Made by a program: the position numbers and the translations under genes. A DNA stretch of 64,000 nucleotides from Strigops habroptila (Eukaryota; Chordata; Aves; Psittaciformes; Psittacidae): assembly GCF_004027225.2 (NCBI RefSeq), contig NC_044288.2, forward strand, positions 5,073,719 to 5,137,718, written 5' to 3'. This document shows positions 27,056-39,679 of this stretch, in pieces. The stretch's first letter is position 1, and each line of letters opens with the position of its first letter. The notes beneath the pieces are model-generated. The model was not told the DNA's origin. It did no database searches and saw only the letters and a program-made list of their open reading frames with translations.

Positions 27056-30000
27056 TTCTCGTGTGTTTCTCAAGCAGCAGGCACAAGGCAGAGCTTTGTC
27101 TGAACCGATGTGGCTCTGCTCAGCCTTGTCCTCACCCTGTGCTGGGGATGGTGACCCCCCCCCAGTGCTCAGTACCAGTCCTGTGGGTTATGGCAGAGAA
27201 ACAGCAGCTCCCTCTTTCTGCGGTGGGTTCCTGTCTGTCCGTGCCTGCTGTCTGTCCAGGCAGGCTGTTGTGCAGGACAGGCCCGAGCAGGACGCGGCTG
27301 ATGCCTCCAGGCTGGCTGTCGGGTCAGGCTCAGCATCCTGCGCCGCCGCGGGAGCTGGTCTGGATCACTGTGATATGGAATCACATCCCACTGTGCAGCC
27401 AAGCTTCCTGCCCCCTGCGCTACGCACTCCCTCGTCCGCACACGTAGGCTCTCGGGAGGAGGTTTGGTGGGGAAGCTGCTGTAATCTCCATCGGGATAAC
27501 AGTGGTCTCGTCCTGGCAGCCTTCCCCGGAGCAGTGCATGCTCATTAATCACTTTTATCAGCCAGGGAGCCGGTTATTCCCTAACATCTGAAACTATTTT
27601 CCACAGATTCCTTTACATTTACTAACAGATGCCACAACTTCCTCTGGGCCGGCCTGCCCTGGCCCCCAGCACCCGCTCTGGTCCCCTGGCTCTGCTCCTG
27701 CGGGTGCTGCTCCAGCACCACAGTGGGCAACGAGGGCCCTGGCACATTCCTGGCTCCTTCCAAGGCTCCTGCTCTGGCAGCTAACGGGCTTGTTCAAGGA
27801 ACACTTTTGTTGCTGTTGCTGCCCTGTGACCGGTTTTGCTTGGCCTCAAAGGGTGAGTGAGCAGCCTCAGCCCGTGCTGCAGCGGGAGCACCACAACCCC
27901 TTGTTCCTGCAGCGCTGTTTCCAGGGATTAACCACACAAGGTTTCTGTACAAAGGGCCCCCGGGCTCCTCTTTCAGGCAGCCTCAAGAGCCTCACGTTTT
28001 TAGCCAAAAAAGGAAATGACCCAGCTGCACGGAGCGCTGGAACATCTGGATTTTATCCCTGTCATGAATGGGTCATGGCTGTGCAGGGCCCAGAGCCTGA
28101 TTTACAGGAGGGGGAGGGTGATGTCATGCACAAACATCCCCCGAGACTCCCAGAGAGCAGCTCTACAACAGCCATGGAAATAGTATTAAGCACAGGCCAA
28201 TGCTGCAGGGGGGAGGCCGGGGCTGGGGCTGCTGCACGGGGTGAGGTGGGAGCAGGGGACTCGCTGGGAGTCCAAGGCTGGGGTGGAGAAAGAGGCCCCA
28301 GCATGAACCAAACGTGGCCGAGCTGCACCACCAGCACAGGATCAGAGCTAGGGCCAAGCCACTGCCTGCACCAGCCCCAGCGAGGGGTCCCGAAAGGGCT
28401 CCTTGCTCTGGGCTGGTGCTGAGAGCAGGGCCCTCCTAGGGGCTGGCTGGTGGCTGGGCAGGGATGGGGACCAGGACAGGGATGTGATGCTTCCCAGTGC
28501 CTGGAAGCAGCGGCTCGGCTCAGTGGTGATGATGGGTGCGCAGTGCTGGCCATGCAGCAGTGCCCGTGCTGGCTGTGTGCTTCCTCCCCTGGAGATGGAC
28601 GTGGCTGCTCCTGGGTTGGGCTGGCTGCAGGCAACGATTTCACATCCCAGGGGTTTGTTCTGCTCTTCCAGCAAGTTTTCCCAGGAGCAGAGCCGAGCTG
28701 CTGGTGTGTTGGGTACAGTGTGAGGCAGCAACACCTACCTGTGCTCCAGAGCTGACGAGAGCTGCACAGCCGGGGTGAGCTCTGCCTGGGGTTGGGCAGG
28801 AGGGAAGGGCTAATTTCAGCTCCCTGCTGGTGTTTGCCCCGTTTCCAGCTGTGGCTGCACACAGGTTCGGGCAGCAGCCAGGTTACTGTGCCCATAATGC
28901 CTTGTCTGAGCTCCTCACATCGAGCATGGACCTGCCTTGGCTGCTCCTGCATCCCTCCAGCTGACCAGCCAGGAGGCTGATGGTGCTGGGCTGGAGGCTC
29001 AGCACCACAATGGTAACAGGCAGGTCCCAGGAATGGTGGGAGAGCAAGTGTTGAAGTGTGAATAGCCCTCCTTTGTCTCTAGAGTTAGGAGACAGGGCTG
29101 TGGTTACAGCCAGGCTGAACCCTGCAGGCATCCCCCAGGTCTCTTTTGGTTGTCCCTTTGTCCCACCCTGCCAGGGCAGCGCATAGTGAAGGTCCTGAGG
29201 AGATGGGGAAGGAGCTGCAGCTCAGCACAAGTGGGTTTGATCCCATCATCCCGCAGGATTCCTGCCAGGAAAACTGTGCAATGTCCCTCCCAGGCCTGTC
29301 CCACAGCCATGGGCACAAAGCTGCACCGAGGGGCACCATTCACGGCAAGAGGAGCAGGGAGGTCACACGGGGGCTGGTCTTGTCCCACCTTGACCCTCCT
29401 AATGCCAGCAGCCCAAAATAAAGAGGCCATATGGCACGATGGGACATTGCTTGATTTCAACTCCTTCCCTTTCCAGGGATGAAGTTTCATGCAAAGAGAA
29501 ATGGAAGAACACTAAGTTCAGAATCTTATCTCCCTTTTTATTTTTAGACAGGCATCCACGAGGAGGAACTGATGTACTTTGGGGCAGCCTTTAGTGCAAG
29601 AGAGTACTTACAGACAATGTTCTTACCTCCAGTACCATTCTCTCCTCGGTGAATTGGCTGTTCCCAGGGCAGGACCATGTTTGTCTGCCAGAATTAAGCC
29701 CAATTTCTTGTTGTTGCTTTTGGCTTAAAGGCATTTATCATTCCTGCTTGAAAAAATAGGGATCATTGATTGCTGAGGTACAAGTTAATTTTAGCTTTGC
29801 AGCTGGGAAAGTGGGGGCAATCTCTGCTTGGCATTCCGGGTGGATCTGAAGGAGGCAGTTACAATCCAAGTGGAAGTGGAAGGTTGCAGCCAGGGTTTCT
29901 GTGGGAGGGCTTCCACCAGGACCAGGTCACTCCAGTGCAGTCATGTTGTTCAGAGCCCGTCAGACAACAACAGTCTGTGCTTCCCAAGTACCAAGGGCAA

Positions 30001-30974
30001 CAGCTTTGATCTGGGAGAGACAGAGCGAGGGCTGCACATCATCCTACGGCTTATTTCTTTCCAGTTCAGACTCTGGGTCATGTAATGCTGCTGGAGCCTG
30101 TCAGTGCTGCCACCTGCATGGGATGGGGAGGCATTTCTCCCTTGGTCTCAGGGGTACAAGGGCTTGGACCCGGGTGGATGCTTGGTGCCTGGATGGCTGT
30201 GATGAGCCCGGTGACCAGGGCACAAGCCTGGGCATTGCTCCCTGCCCTGCCCTCAGCCCTTGCCTCAAACTGGCTGCAGGAGGTGATTCCATAAGCCGTG
30301 TGCTGTGGATACCAACAGTGCCTGTGCTGAGCCACCATCTGTCCTGCTTCCTGGGAGCTGCCTCAGGAAGACAAGGCAGAGGCAGGCCTTGTGGAGGGTC
30401 ACTGCACGCTCTGCCTTGGCTCCCAGCACCACTGCTGCATGGGCTGGATGCCCACCCCATCCCTGGGGAGCAGAGCTCCCCAAAAGGGAAGCCTGCTGCA
30501 TGAGGGCTGCTCTCTGCTCGCAGACAGGCACCGGAACGTGCAGGGCGAGTGTTTACTTAAGCAAGCTCACAGTCATCTTGATAAGGGCAATTAAAGCCAT
30601 GACATTTTATAAGTACTTCTTCCTGTTTCCTCTGTCCTTGTGCCTCACGCTCTGCAGCAAGGCACAGAGGAAGAGCACATGTCTGTGTAGGGCAGCGTGT
30701 GCGCGGGGCTGAAGGACGCTGTGCAGGAGGGTTGTTGTGTGCACACCCTGCCCCTGCACGGGGAATAGGAGCAGGTTTTGGAGCAGTTGGCCATGGTCAG
30801 GAGGACTTCAACCACATGTGCTAGCAGGCTGAGTGCTGTGCTGGGGGATGCCAGGGCTGGTTTGGAGTGCACACAGTTGTATCTGTGCACAGATAACCCT
30901 ATGGAAAGCAGCTGTGGCAGTGTTTGAACAGGACGTTGCGAGAGCTATTTAGCTTTTCCCTTCTCCGTTCCAAC
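27056..30974. other. FHL3-SF3A3 intergenic region
   Basis: GC-rich with scattered chance frames, the longest on the minus strand at 28062-28952. None shows a recognisable domain, and composition (Ser/Pro/Gln-rich) is that expected of GC-rich non-coding DNA. No repeat other than the CR1 at its right end. Confidence 0.6.
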
Positions 30975-31447
30975 CAAGAGAGACATTGAGGTGCTGGAGC
31001 GGGGCCAGAGAAGAGCGACAGAGCTGGTGCAGGGCCTGGAGCACAAGTGTGATGAGGAACGGCTGAGGGACCTGGGGGGTTTAGTCTGGAGAAGAGAAGG
31101 CTCAGGGGGGACCTTATCACTCTCTGCAACTGCCTGACAGGAGGATGGAGCCAGGAGGGGGCTGGTCTCTGCTCCCAAGGAACAAGGGATGGGACAAGAG
31201 GAAACGGCCTCAAGCTGCACCAGGGGAGGTTTAGATGGAGATGAGGAACAATTCCTTCCCCAGAGGGTGCTCAGGCATTGGAACAGGCTGCCCAGGGCAG
31301 GGCTGGAGTCACCGGCCCTGCAAGTGTTCACACACCGTGTAGACGAGGCCTCAGTGCCATGGGTTAGTGGTGGCCTTGGCAGCGCTGGGGTTGGACTTGA
31401 TGAGCTTAAATCTCTTTCCCAACCCAACTGACTCTATGACTCCACGA
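30975..31447 (+). mobile_element. CR1 LINE 3' fragment, about 470 bp, upstream of SF3A3
   Basis: It contains the classic CR1 3' region (gagaagagaaggctcagggg, gattccttccccagaggg-like and ttggacttgatgagctt segments) and ends ctatgactccacgat. It is diverged from the other copies, so it belongs to an older subfamily. It stops about 330 nt before the SF3A3 start codon. Confidence 0.9.
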
Positions 31448-31599
31448 TTCCCACCTCTCCCAGCCTCAAGGGGCTGCTCCACGGGGACTCCATGTGTGCT
31501 CCAACGTGGGCTTCAGCCCGAGCCCTGGCCTGCTCACCGGACCCCACGGGGCAGGAACCGCTCCAGCCCTGCGGGGTCCTCCCTTTCCTGGCACTAAAA

Positions 31600-32120
31600 G
31601 ACCTTTCCACAAGCCCCAGCACCCGGCCTGGCCTCTCTCCCCTAAGCCCCGGCCCCGCGCCGCCCCTCCGGGCCGGAACGTTCCTCCAGGACACAAGGAG
31701 CGACCGGAGGCTTCCGGCGCTGCGCTGAGCGGGAGCGGAAGAGGAGGCCGGCGGGTTGCGGGCGGGCGCGGGAGGATGGAGACGATCCTGGAGCAGCAGC
31801 GGCGGTACCATGAGGAGCGGGAGCGGCTCATGGATGTCATGGTGAAGGAGATGCTCACCAAGAAGTCCACGGTGCGTGCGGGGCCGCGGCCCCGCTCACC
31901 CTGCCCCTAACCCTGCCCCTAACCCCGCTCCTGCCCACCCTCACCCTCTGCTCCTCTCCCCTCAGCTCCGCGACCAGATCAACTCGGACCACCGGACACG
32001 GGCCATGCAGGACGTGAGTGCAGCGGGGCCGGGACAGGCCTGGGTGGGCTCTGCCGGAGCGGCGCGGGCCGGGCCGAGCTGCCGGAGCGCCCGGGGTGAG
32101 CCAGGCTCGGCCCTGATGGC
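31600..32120 (+). promoter_or_regulatory. SF3A3: SF3A3 CpG-island promoter with two ETS sites
   Basis: This CpG-dense region surrounds the SF3A3 start codon. CTTCCGGC at 31711-31718 (an ETS/GABP site on the minus strand) and GCGGAAG at 31735-31741 (plus strand) lie 35-65 nt before the ATG at 31776. There is no TATA box. This is a typical housekeeping-gene layout. A CR1 element ends only about 150 nt upstream, at 31447. Confidence 0.65.
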
Positions 32121-35100
32121 ATCATTTGGGGTTTGCGTTTGTCTTTTAGAGGTACATGGAGGTGAGCGGCAACCTGAGAGACTTGTATGACGACAAGGAC
32201 GGGTAAGTGCTGTCCAAATGCCTTATTTGCTGCGTGAACGTGTTTTGCAGATGAAGAACTTGGGGGCTCTTCAAAGTCAGTTTTAAATATATGAGGTCTG
32301 TGAAACCAGGATTGAAGTTTTGGGGACCAAAGCTGCTGGAGCAGGACCCAGGTTGCACATTGGCTATGTCCATGCTGGACATACACGTTTTCTTTCCCTG
32401 GTTTAATGGGGAGGCCCTGAGTTGCTGTGGAGCTGTGTAAGAGCAGACTACAACATGTCTAGTGGAGCCGTGACCTGGAGCCTCACACCATCAGCCTGGC
32501 AGACTGAGCACTGATGTGACTGTCTGGGGTGTGGAATCAGTCTTAGCAGAGTTTTGTGTGATCAAAATGCAGCACTAGACCTGGAGAAAGACCGTGTCAT
32601 TGTGTTTTTCCTTCCCCTTGTAACCTGTCCCTCCTTCATGTACTCACAGCTTACGGAAGGAGGAGCTCAGCGCCATTTCAGGGCCAAATGAATTTGCAGA
32701 ATTCTACAACAGGCTGAAACAAATAAAGGAATTTCATCGGAAGCACCCGAATGAGGTGAGTGGTTACCTGCTCACAACAACAGGAGGTTTGTGGTCTGTT
32801 TTCCTCATCCCTACAATCAACAGGCTTTTTTTTTCCACTTTAATTACCTTAAGCTACAATACTCAATTCACTAAAATGCTGCTTGAGAAAAGAAGGTGTT
32901 CAAGGGTGGGTAGTGCTTCAGAGGCAGTGTGTTAGCTCCTGTGTGAGTAGTGTGGGTAGAAGATAGAAGATGCTGACCATGTTCTCTGTGTGTTAGCTGA
33001 GACACGTTTTGCTGCTGAGACTTTTAGCCCATGCAAAAGTAATGGTGAAGAAATGCTTTGGGCACCTTTAGGAGTTCTCTTGGTTGCAGCCTGTGGTGAT
33101 TTGTGTATGAATTATCCTGGGACATTGGCTGAAGGAACTAACTTCTGTAACTTCTGCCTGTTCTTGAAGATCTGTGTTCCAATGTCAGTGGAGTTTGAGG
33201 AACTGCTGAAGGCCAGAGACAACCCCAGTGAAGAGGCTCAAAGTAAGTGTGTAGTTTTCTATGAGGCCAGTGGAAATATGGTGCTTGAGAGGCATTATTT
33301 AACGAGTTGTTTGATCTGGTTTGCACACTTCAGAGTTCCACCTCCCTTTTACTGAATGACTTCTGAAAACTGCTCTTTTGTCATTTAAATTCTTCCTCTT
33401 GAGGAATGTTCTAATGTGCTTACACAGAGAAGCTGCCAGATGTCTGATCAACTTACATCCCTTAAGCATAAATTAGTCCAGGATTAATCCTTTTCAAGTT
33501 CTAAAGTATATGTGTAATAAGTAGAGAAGATGAAGCTCATAATAAAGCATTTCATGATCTTCCCTACAGACCTGGTGGAGTTCACAGATGAGGAAGGGTA
33601 TGGACGATACCTGGATCTGCATGATTGTTATCTCAAGTACATCAACCTAAAATCATCAGAGGTAAGTTTATTTCCAAATAGCTATTTCAAAGTCACTTTG
33701 TTCCACGTACACCTTGACAGCACCTGAATTCTGCGTGCTGCTTTGTGATTCTGCTGTCTTGTTCTCTCAGTTGGTATCTCTATTGTTAATGTCATGATGG
33801 CCTTGTAAAAAGCTCCTGTTTTCAGCTACTGAGTGCTGATAGTTGTGTTAGCACCCCGAGAACCCCAGGCCTCTCCAGTCCAGAATGATGGCATGAGCTA
33901 GTGCTTTTCTTCTCGTCTGGTACCTGGAAACTGGCTGTTAATTTGGCTGCATGTGTATAAAGTCTGACTCACCCTTTTTCCTTGTAGAAATTGGATTATA
34001 TCACTTACTTATCCACATTTGACCAACTCTTCGATATTCCCAAGGAGAGAAAAAATGCTGAATATAAGAGGTGAGCCTTTTTGCCTACCTGCTTCTTTTA
34101 TGGTAGTTGATGAGAAGCAGTTTGCTTCTTAAGTGTACAGTTGCTAAGAATATAATCAACAGTCAAACTTCACTCACGTAAGTCAGGTCACTGAGCTGTA
34201 GTAACTCAGTCATGTGTCTGAGCCCTGGGAAAATGTGCAGCAACACTCTGGAAAGCCACATTCTACTCTGTGGAAGGACCTTGCTTCATCCTTGTAACTG
34301 CTGCATCTACAAATCATGTGTCATTCTCTTAATGATCTCCCTTTGGAGTGCTACAGGGTGATTACTTTCCAAAGATGTGGTTAGAGAAATGTTAGAGGTT
34401 GATACTGACTGACCTGTGCTTCCTCTGCCAGGTACCTTGAAATGCTTCTTGAGTACCTACAGGATTACACAGATCGAGTGAAACCATTACTGGACCAGAA
34501 TGAACTTTTTGGGAAAATTCAGACTGAGTTTGAGAAGAAGTGGGAAAATGGGACGTTCCCTGGCTGGCCGGTGAGCAGTCACTGAGCTCTGAGGATGCTT
34601 CTGTGTCTGTGAGAGGTTTCCATTTGTGAATGTGCATCATTTGTGTAAAGTCATCACTGAGGTTAAGTCTCATAGCAAGGTGTGTGGTTGTGTATCACGA
34701 AGATGCAACTTAATACCACCTTGAACTTGAAACCCAACGTAACTGGTTTGAAACAAACCTTTTAAAGCTTTGCTTATTTTGTAGCTTTTCTGTTGTTCCC
34801 TTGCTTGGTTTAGCGAGAGGATTTTTATCTGTGAAGTTAACTGCTTTTCTTGAGGTTAGAATATTGCATGAAGTAGTGTGGTAGGATGTCACGAAGATCT
34901 TGTATGTGTCTTTTGTTGGCAGAAAGAGACCAGCAGTGCACTCACTCATGCTGGAGCCCACCTGGACCTCTCAGCATTTTCCTCTTGGGAGGTAAGTTTT
35001 CAGTGCTCTGCACTTAAGGCTATGTTTTGGGCAGGTAAAAGCTTAATCATTTTGTTCTTTTTCATACTTTGACTTGCTGTGCTTTTCTCTGTGCTGGATA

Positions 35101-38100
35101 AAACCTGGATTATGCTGACGATTTAATTTCTCCTGTTAGGGGAGTGTAACTTGAAAGATCTAGTCCGATTTGTCACATTTCTCATTCTTCAGTGAGGAGT
35201 GGTGCACCCTTGACAGTCCTTTCTTGTTGTTCATTGGTTTTTGTCTTTTCTAATGAGTTAAAATAAATTTACGACAATATTGTGTTTGCTGAATAGCTCC
35301 TGTCTTGTGATTTATTTCAATTGAACAGGAATTGGCCTCCCTGGGACTGGACAGGTTAAAATCAGCTTTACTGGCCCTGGGACTAAAATGTGGTGGGTAA
35401 GTTGCAGTCTTCTTATAGTTCCTTTTCAGCTTTTGAGGTTTTCCTGGCTTGCATTCCTTTATGGGATACTTGGTTTGTCAACTCTGTTGTACAAGAGTTA
35501 CCTCAATGATGTTTGAAAGACAAAACTTGGAGAACCAGTCAGGGGATACTGTGGTGTCCTTCCTGTGTTGACAAGTGTCCTGTACTGGAGTCTCTTGTTT
35601 GGAAGAATTTGGCTTGAGGAATGAAGACATAATAGGAAATCTCCTGCGCTCTTAAAAGCTACATTTAGAGTTTTGTGGCATGAATACAAATAGTTCTCAG
35701 GGAATGTAAAACTGGGGTTTGGGTTCATCTCCTCCCTGCTTCTCCACAGGACTCTGGAAGAGCGTGCCCAGAGACTTTTTAGCACTAAAGGCAAATCCCT
35801 TGAAGCACTTGATCCTTCCTTGTTTGCTAAGAATCCAAAGACAAAAGGAAGCAAAAGGTGAGTTCTTAAAGGTCATTCTGAGGTTGGGAGTGTTCTTTTC
35901 ACTCGGATGAGAAGAGTTTTATAGACATCACATTTATATCATCGTGATGGAGAGATTCTTAGAGTATTAAAAGCTTTTTATGTTGGTCCAAATAGTCCAA
36001 GTGGAAGACACCAGAGCTGAGTTTGTGTGCAGTTTATTTGATATTTGTTTCTGTTTTCTTGCTGTATACAAGTCAGATTTGTTTGTAGGAACTCAGTGCA
36101 CACATGATGGGCTTCATTAAGTTCCTTTAGAATGGGCTTCATTAAGTTCCTTTATCTATTTCCAGAGACACTGAAAGGAATAAAGATCTTGCATTCCTGG
36201 AAGCTCAGATTTATGAGTATGTGGAAGTTCTTGGGGTAAGGATTTTATTCTGTCTTGGAGGTTTTTATTTCAGAGCTGTCAACCAGTGACTGAAAGGTCA
36301 TCCATGTCTTTACCGAGTGCTTTCATAGGCAGTAAGAAGAGTTCTTTTCATGTCCACAGTTTTAAAGTGCATTTTAGCAGATAGGTTTTTCTCTCAGCAA
36401 GTAGAATCTGATGAATTACATTTATATTTCCATTAGATAATTATTTTGCAGGCTTTTGAGAACAGGCATGTCTTGGGTCTATCCCAGACCCAGAGGCTGC
36501 ATGTTCTGGGGAAGCCTGCCGTGTCTTTTCGGGGGTGTGTTTTGCTTCTAGGAACCACATCAATGAAGATAATTTCCATTTTATGTCCAAATCCCAGGGT
36601 ATTGCAAACCCTTACTTGTTCTGCCTCGATGCTTGCCCTAAGTCCTTGTTTCAGTTTGGGGTGATTGCTTTTAGCAGGGTGGCTGCTGGGGTTAGCTTGT
36701 CCCCTTGGAAGTGCTAATGGTAGTATGAGTTTAATTCTTTGCAAGTAGGAAATATTACACTAAAGACTCTGGTTGTTGGGCTGAGTAAAATGAGCCCAAC
36801 ATTGATGAAGTTGTTTCATGCTGCAAGAGTTTGCCCTTCCTTCCTTGCTGTGAACAATTCCTTCTCTTTTCTCACCCTAGGAACAGAGGCACCTCACTCA
36901 TGAGAATGTGCAGCGTAAGCAAGCACGGACAGGGGAGGAGAGGGAGGAGGAGGAGGAAGAGCAGATCAGTGAGAGCGAGAGTGAAGATGAAGAAAATGAA
37001 ATCATTTATAATCCTAAAAACCTGCCTCTTGGTTGGGATGGCAAGGTAACAGGGCTGGAAAAGTGGGGGGTGTCACTGACTCCACACTCTTCTGCTGTTT
37101 GAACCTGCCTTGCTGTTTGACCTAATCCTCATTTCTCTTCTCTTGTCAGCCGATCCCATACTGGTTGTATAAATTACATGGTTTAAACATCAACTACAAC
37201 TGTGAGATCTGTGGTAACTACACCTACCGAGGGCCCAAAGCTTTTCAGCGTCACTTTGCAGTAAGTAACGTTTTGCTACAGAAACATCAATGCCATGTTC
37301 AGATAATCTTTATAAGAAGTAACTAGTAAGTCAGTGGAGTGCTCAGGTGCACTTTTCCCACTGCTAAAATGTGGGTCTGGGCTGATGCTGCAGGGCATCA
37401 ATCCCTGTGATTGGAACTATACATTGTGTAGATGCATTGTGCCACTAAGATCTATTGTGCCAGTTTCTGTCTAGTTCCTTCTTGTTTGAACACTAATTCC
37501 AGTGTCCAGATCTGGTTTGTGCAGAGTGCCTCTTGACTGACAGTCTGTTGTACTTTAGACTGACTGGCTAAAGTATAGGAAAAATATTTTAATAGAGGTT
37601 TTTAGGACTGTGTTTAGATTTGTGTTTTGATAGTACTTGTTTCACCCTGTCCAGATGTTCGTGTGTCTTTATAGTCTTTGGTGTTGCAGATGAAGTGACA
37701 TTCCCTCTTGTACACTGACTTATGTCTCTTCTCCCCAGGAATGGCGACATGCTCACGGAATGAGATGCCTGGGAATTCCCAACACTGCACATTTTGCCAA
37801 TGTCACACAGATTGAGGATGCAGTCTCACGTAAGTACTGATGGCAGAACAGGGAACTTGTGCTGTAAACTCTTCTATTAGCTCTGGCCAAAGATTTGCCC
37901 TTCCCTGTGACCAGAGACTAGTTTTGGGAGAGTAAGAAACACTGTGCATGGGGGATGATCCTTCCTTGGATAATCCCTCCCAGCTCTGAAGGGGAGAGCA
38001 GCTTCTCTTCTTCCTTGGATACCTCCTGGAACAGATGCTGGGATTGCCAGCAGTGTTCATTTGTTGCCAGCTGTGTTGTTACCAGCTGTGGTGCTTTGTG

Positions 38101-39462
38101 TGTGAAATCTCAGCCAAGTGCCATGGGCCACCATTTCTTTAGGCAGAGTGTGGCTACATCATCCCATGGAATTCTTCATTGAGTTTTGTCAGTGTCTTCA
38201 TGGGGAAGCTAGAAAAAACCTTTGGAACTGGTAGAGCCTATAGGCAGATTTTGCCAGCCTCCACAAGTCCTTAGAGCTGACAGTGATCTGTGCTCATGTA
38301 TTGAAGAAGCTGTATTTATCTCATGCAGAGGTTGTTCCTTCAATCTGCCTCACTTAGGTTAACAGGTACAGGTTGTAGTTCCTGGAGGTAAATTAATTGT
38401 TGCCTAGAAGAAACCAAATAAAGCCTTGATTTCCCAAAAAGCTATTACTACCTTTGGAGCAGTATCTCTGAAGTAGTGGTTTTGAATCTTTATCTTGTGC
38501 CCCATCCTGAATGATCCCTTTGAAGCCTTGTTTGCTTTAGTTCTGTGCCTTTCAGTAAACCATACAGAAGAATGATAAATTTGTAATAGATACATTCCTG
38601 GACTGCAAAAAGCTCTTGTGTATGTTCGACCAGATGAAAAACTAGTATCTCAAGGGAAATGGCATCAGATCCTGTATGACTTTTGTATTTACAGTGTGGG
38701 CAAAGCTGAAACAACAGAAGGCTTCGGAGAGATGGCAGCCTGATACAGAGGTGAGACACGACAGGGGCATTTGGATGTGTCTAGTCCTGTGTGTGTGGGA
38801 TCCTCCTGTTTACCTGGCATGAACCCTCTGGCTCTGTCAGATGAATCTCTTTAATCTCCTGCACACTGAAGAGAGAAGCAGGAACTGATGCTGCTCATTG
38901 CACAGCTCGTGGTAATGATGGTGTGTGGAAAGTGCTTCTGGTGGTGTGTTGGAGGGTGGTTCAGAGAGCACAGGCTCAGCCCTTTGTGTAAGAGTCTTTT
39001 AATATGCTGCTGCTTTACAGTCCCAATGTCCTCTTTGTTTTGTGAGAAGAAGGAGCTGTTGTGAGCAGTGTGTTCACTTACACTTGTGCCTTTTCTTATA
39101 CTTCTATCTCAAACCACTATGCAGGGCATGTGTAAGGCTTCCCTGCCCATGGCAGGGGGGTTGGAACTAGATGATCTTAAGGTCCTTTCCAACCCATTCT
39201 ATGATTCTATGAAATACTGCCTGTACTACAGCTTGTAATTATTCTGCCTTGGCATAAGCTCTTCTCATGGAGCCTGCTGGTAGATCCACTGCATACCCTC
39301 ATGTAGAGAGGTTCTTGGCTGGAGCTAAACTTTAAATACTGTAGTACAACCTCAGGTGTCTCTAAACTGTTGGTTCCGTTCTAGGAGGAATATGAGGATT
39401 CCAGTGGGAACGTGGTGAATAAAAAGACCTATGAAGACCTGAAACGTCAAGGCCTGCTGTAG
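31776..39462 (+). CDS. SF3A3: SF3A3 (SF3a60/SAP61), splicing factor 3a subunit 3 (complete)
   Basis: Exons are 31776-31871, 31966-32013, 32150-32202, 32650-32755, 33170-33242, 33570-33661, 33988-34070, 34432-34570, 34923-34991, 35329-35396, 35750-35857, 36166-36235, 36881-37045, 37150-37260, 37739-37829, 38695-38750 and 39385-39462. All 17 join in frame to 501 aa, the length of the human protein, and the match to it is near-complete throughout. SF3a60 is part of the SF3a complex that turns 12S/15S U2 snRNP into the active 17S form and helps bind the branch-point region in the nucleus. A matrin-type zinc finger is visible at C408, C411, H425 and H431. An acidic Glu/Ser-rich run (residues about 351-376) precedes it. 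The start METILEQQ follows the CpG island directly. Confidence 0.98.
36107..36154 (+). repeat. 25-bp tandem duplication at the 3' end of SF3A3 intron 11
   Basis: The unit atgggcttcattaagttcct plus ttaga (36107-36131) is repeated immediately (from 36132, 23 of 25 nt). The second copy stops about 11 nt before the acceptor of exon 12 (exon starts 36166), so the likely branch-point zone is present twice. Confidence 0.9.
39139..39211 (+). mobile_element. CR1 3' end in SF3A3 intron 16
   Basis: ttccctgcccatggcagggg followed by gatgatcttaaggtcctttc and the perfect terminus attctatgattctatga. About 73 nt, strongly 5'-truncated. Confidence 0.9.
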
Positions 39463-39665
39463 CTTTTCCCAAGTGAAGGATTTCACACCTGAAAAGCAAG
39501 TGGAGATGTGTCAGCAGCTCTGGCTCTTCAGTTCCTGATTTTGTATGTGCATGAATAGAGATTTCAAGGATACTTTATAGGATCACTTTTAGTAAGCCCC
39601 TTGTGAAAAGCAGACTTGTGACTTTGTTTTATATTAAGAAAAAAAAAAAAGGCAAAACATGAAAA

Positions 39666-39671
39666 AATAAA
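39666..39671 (+). terminator. SF3A3: SF3A3 poly(A) signal AATAAA
   Basis: Canonical AATAAA 204 nt after the SF3A3 stop codon (TAG 39460-39462), preceded by an A-rich run at about 39638. It gives a short 3' UTR, as is usual for this gene. Confidence 0.75.
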
Positions 39672-39679
39672 CCAATTTT

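Noticed and set aside
28062-28952. 296-codon minus-strand frame between FHL3 and SF3A3
   Set aside because: Low-complexity Ser/Pro/Gln composition, no domain, no promoter or poly(A) context; expected by chance in GC-rich DNA.
31906-31940. CCCTAAC-containing run resembling telomeric repeat in SF3A3 intron 1
   Set aside because: Only a short duplicated ctgcccctaac unit, not a true hexamer array.
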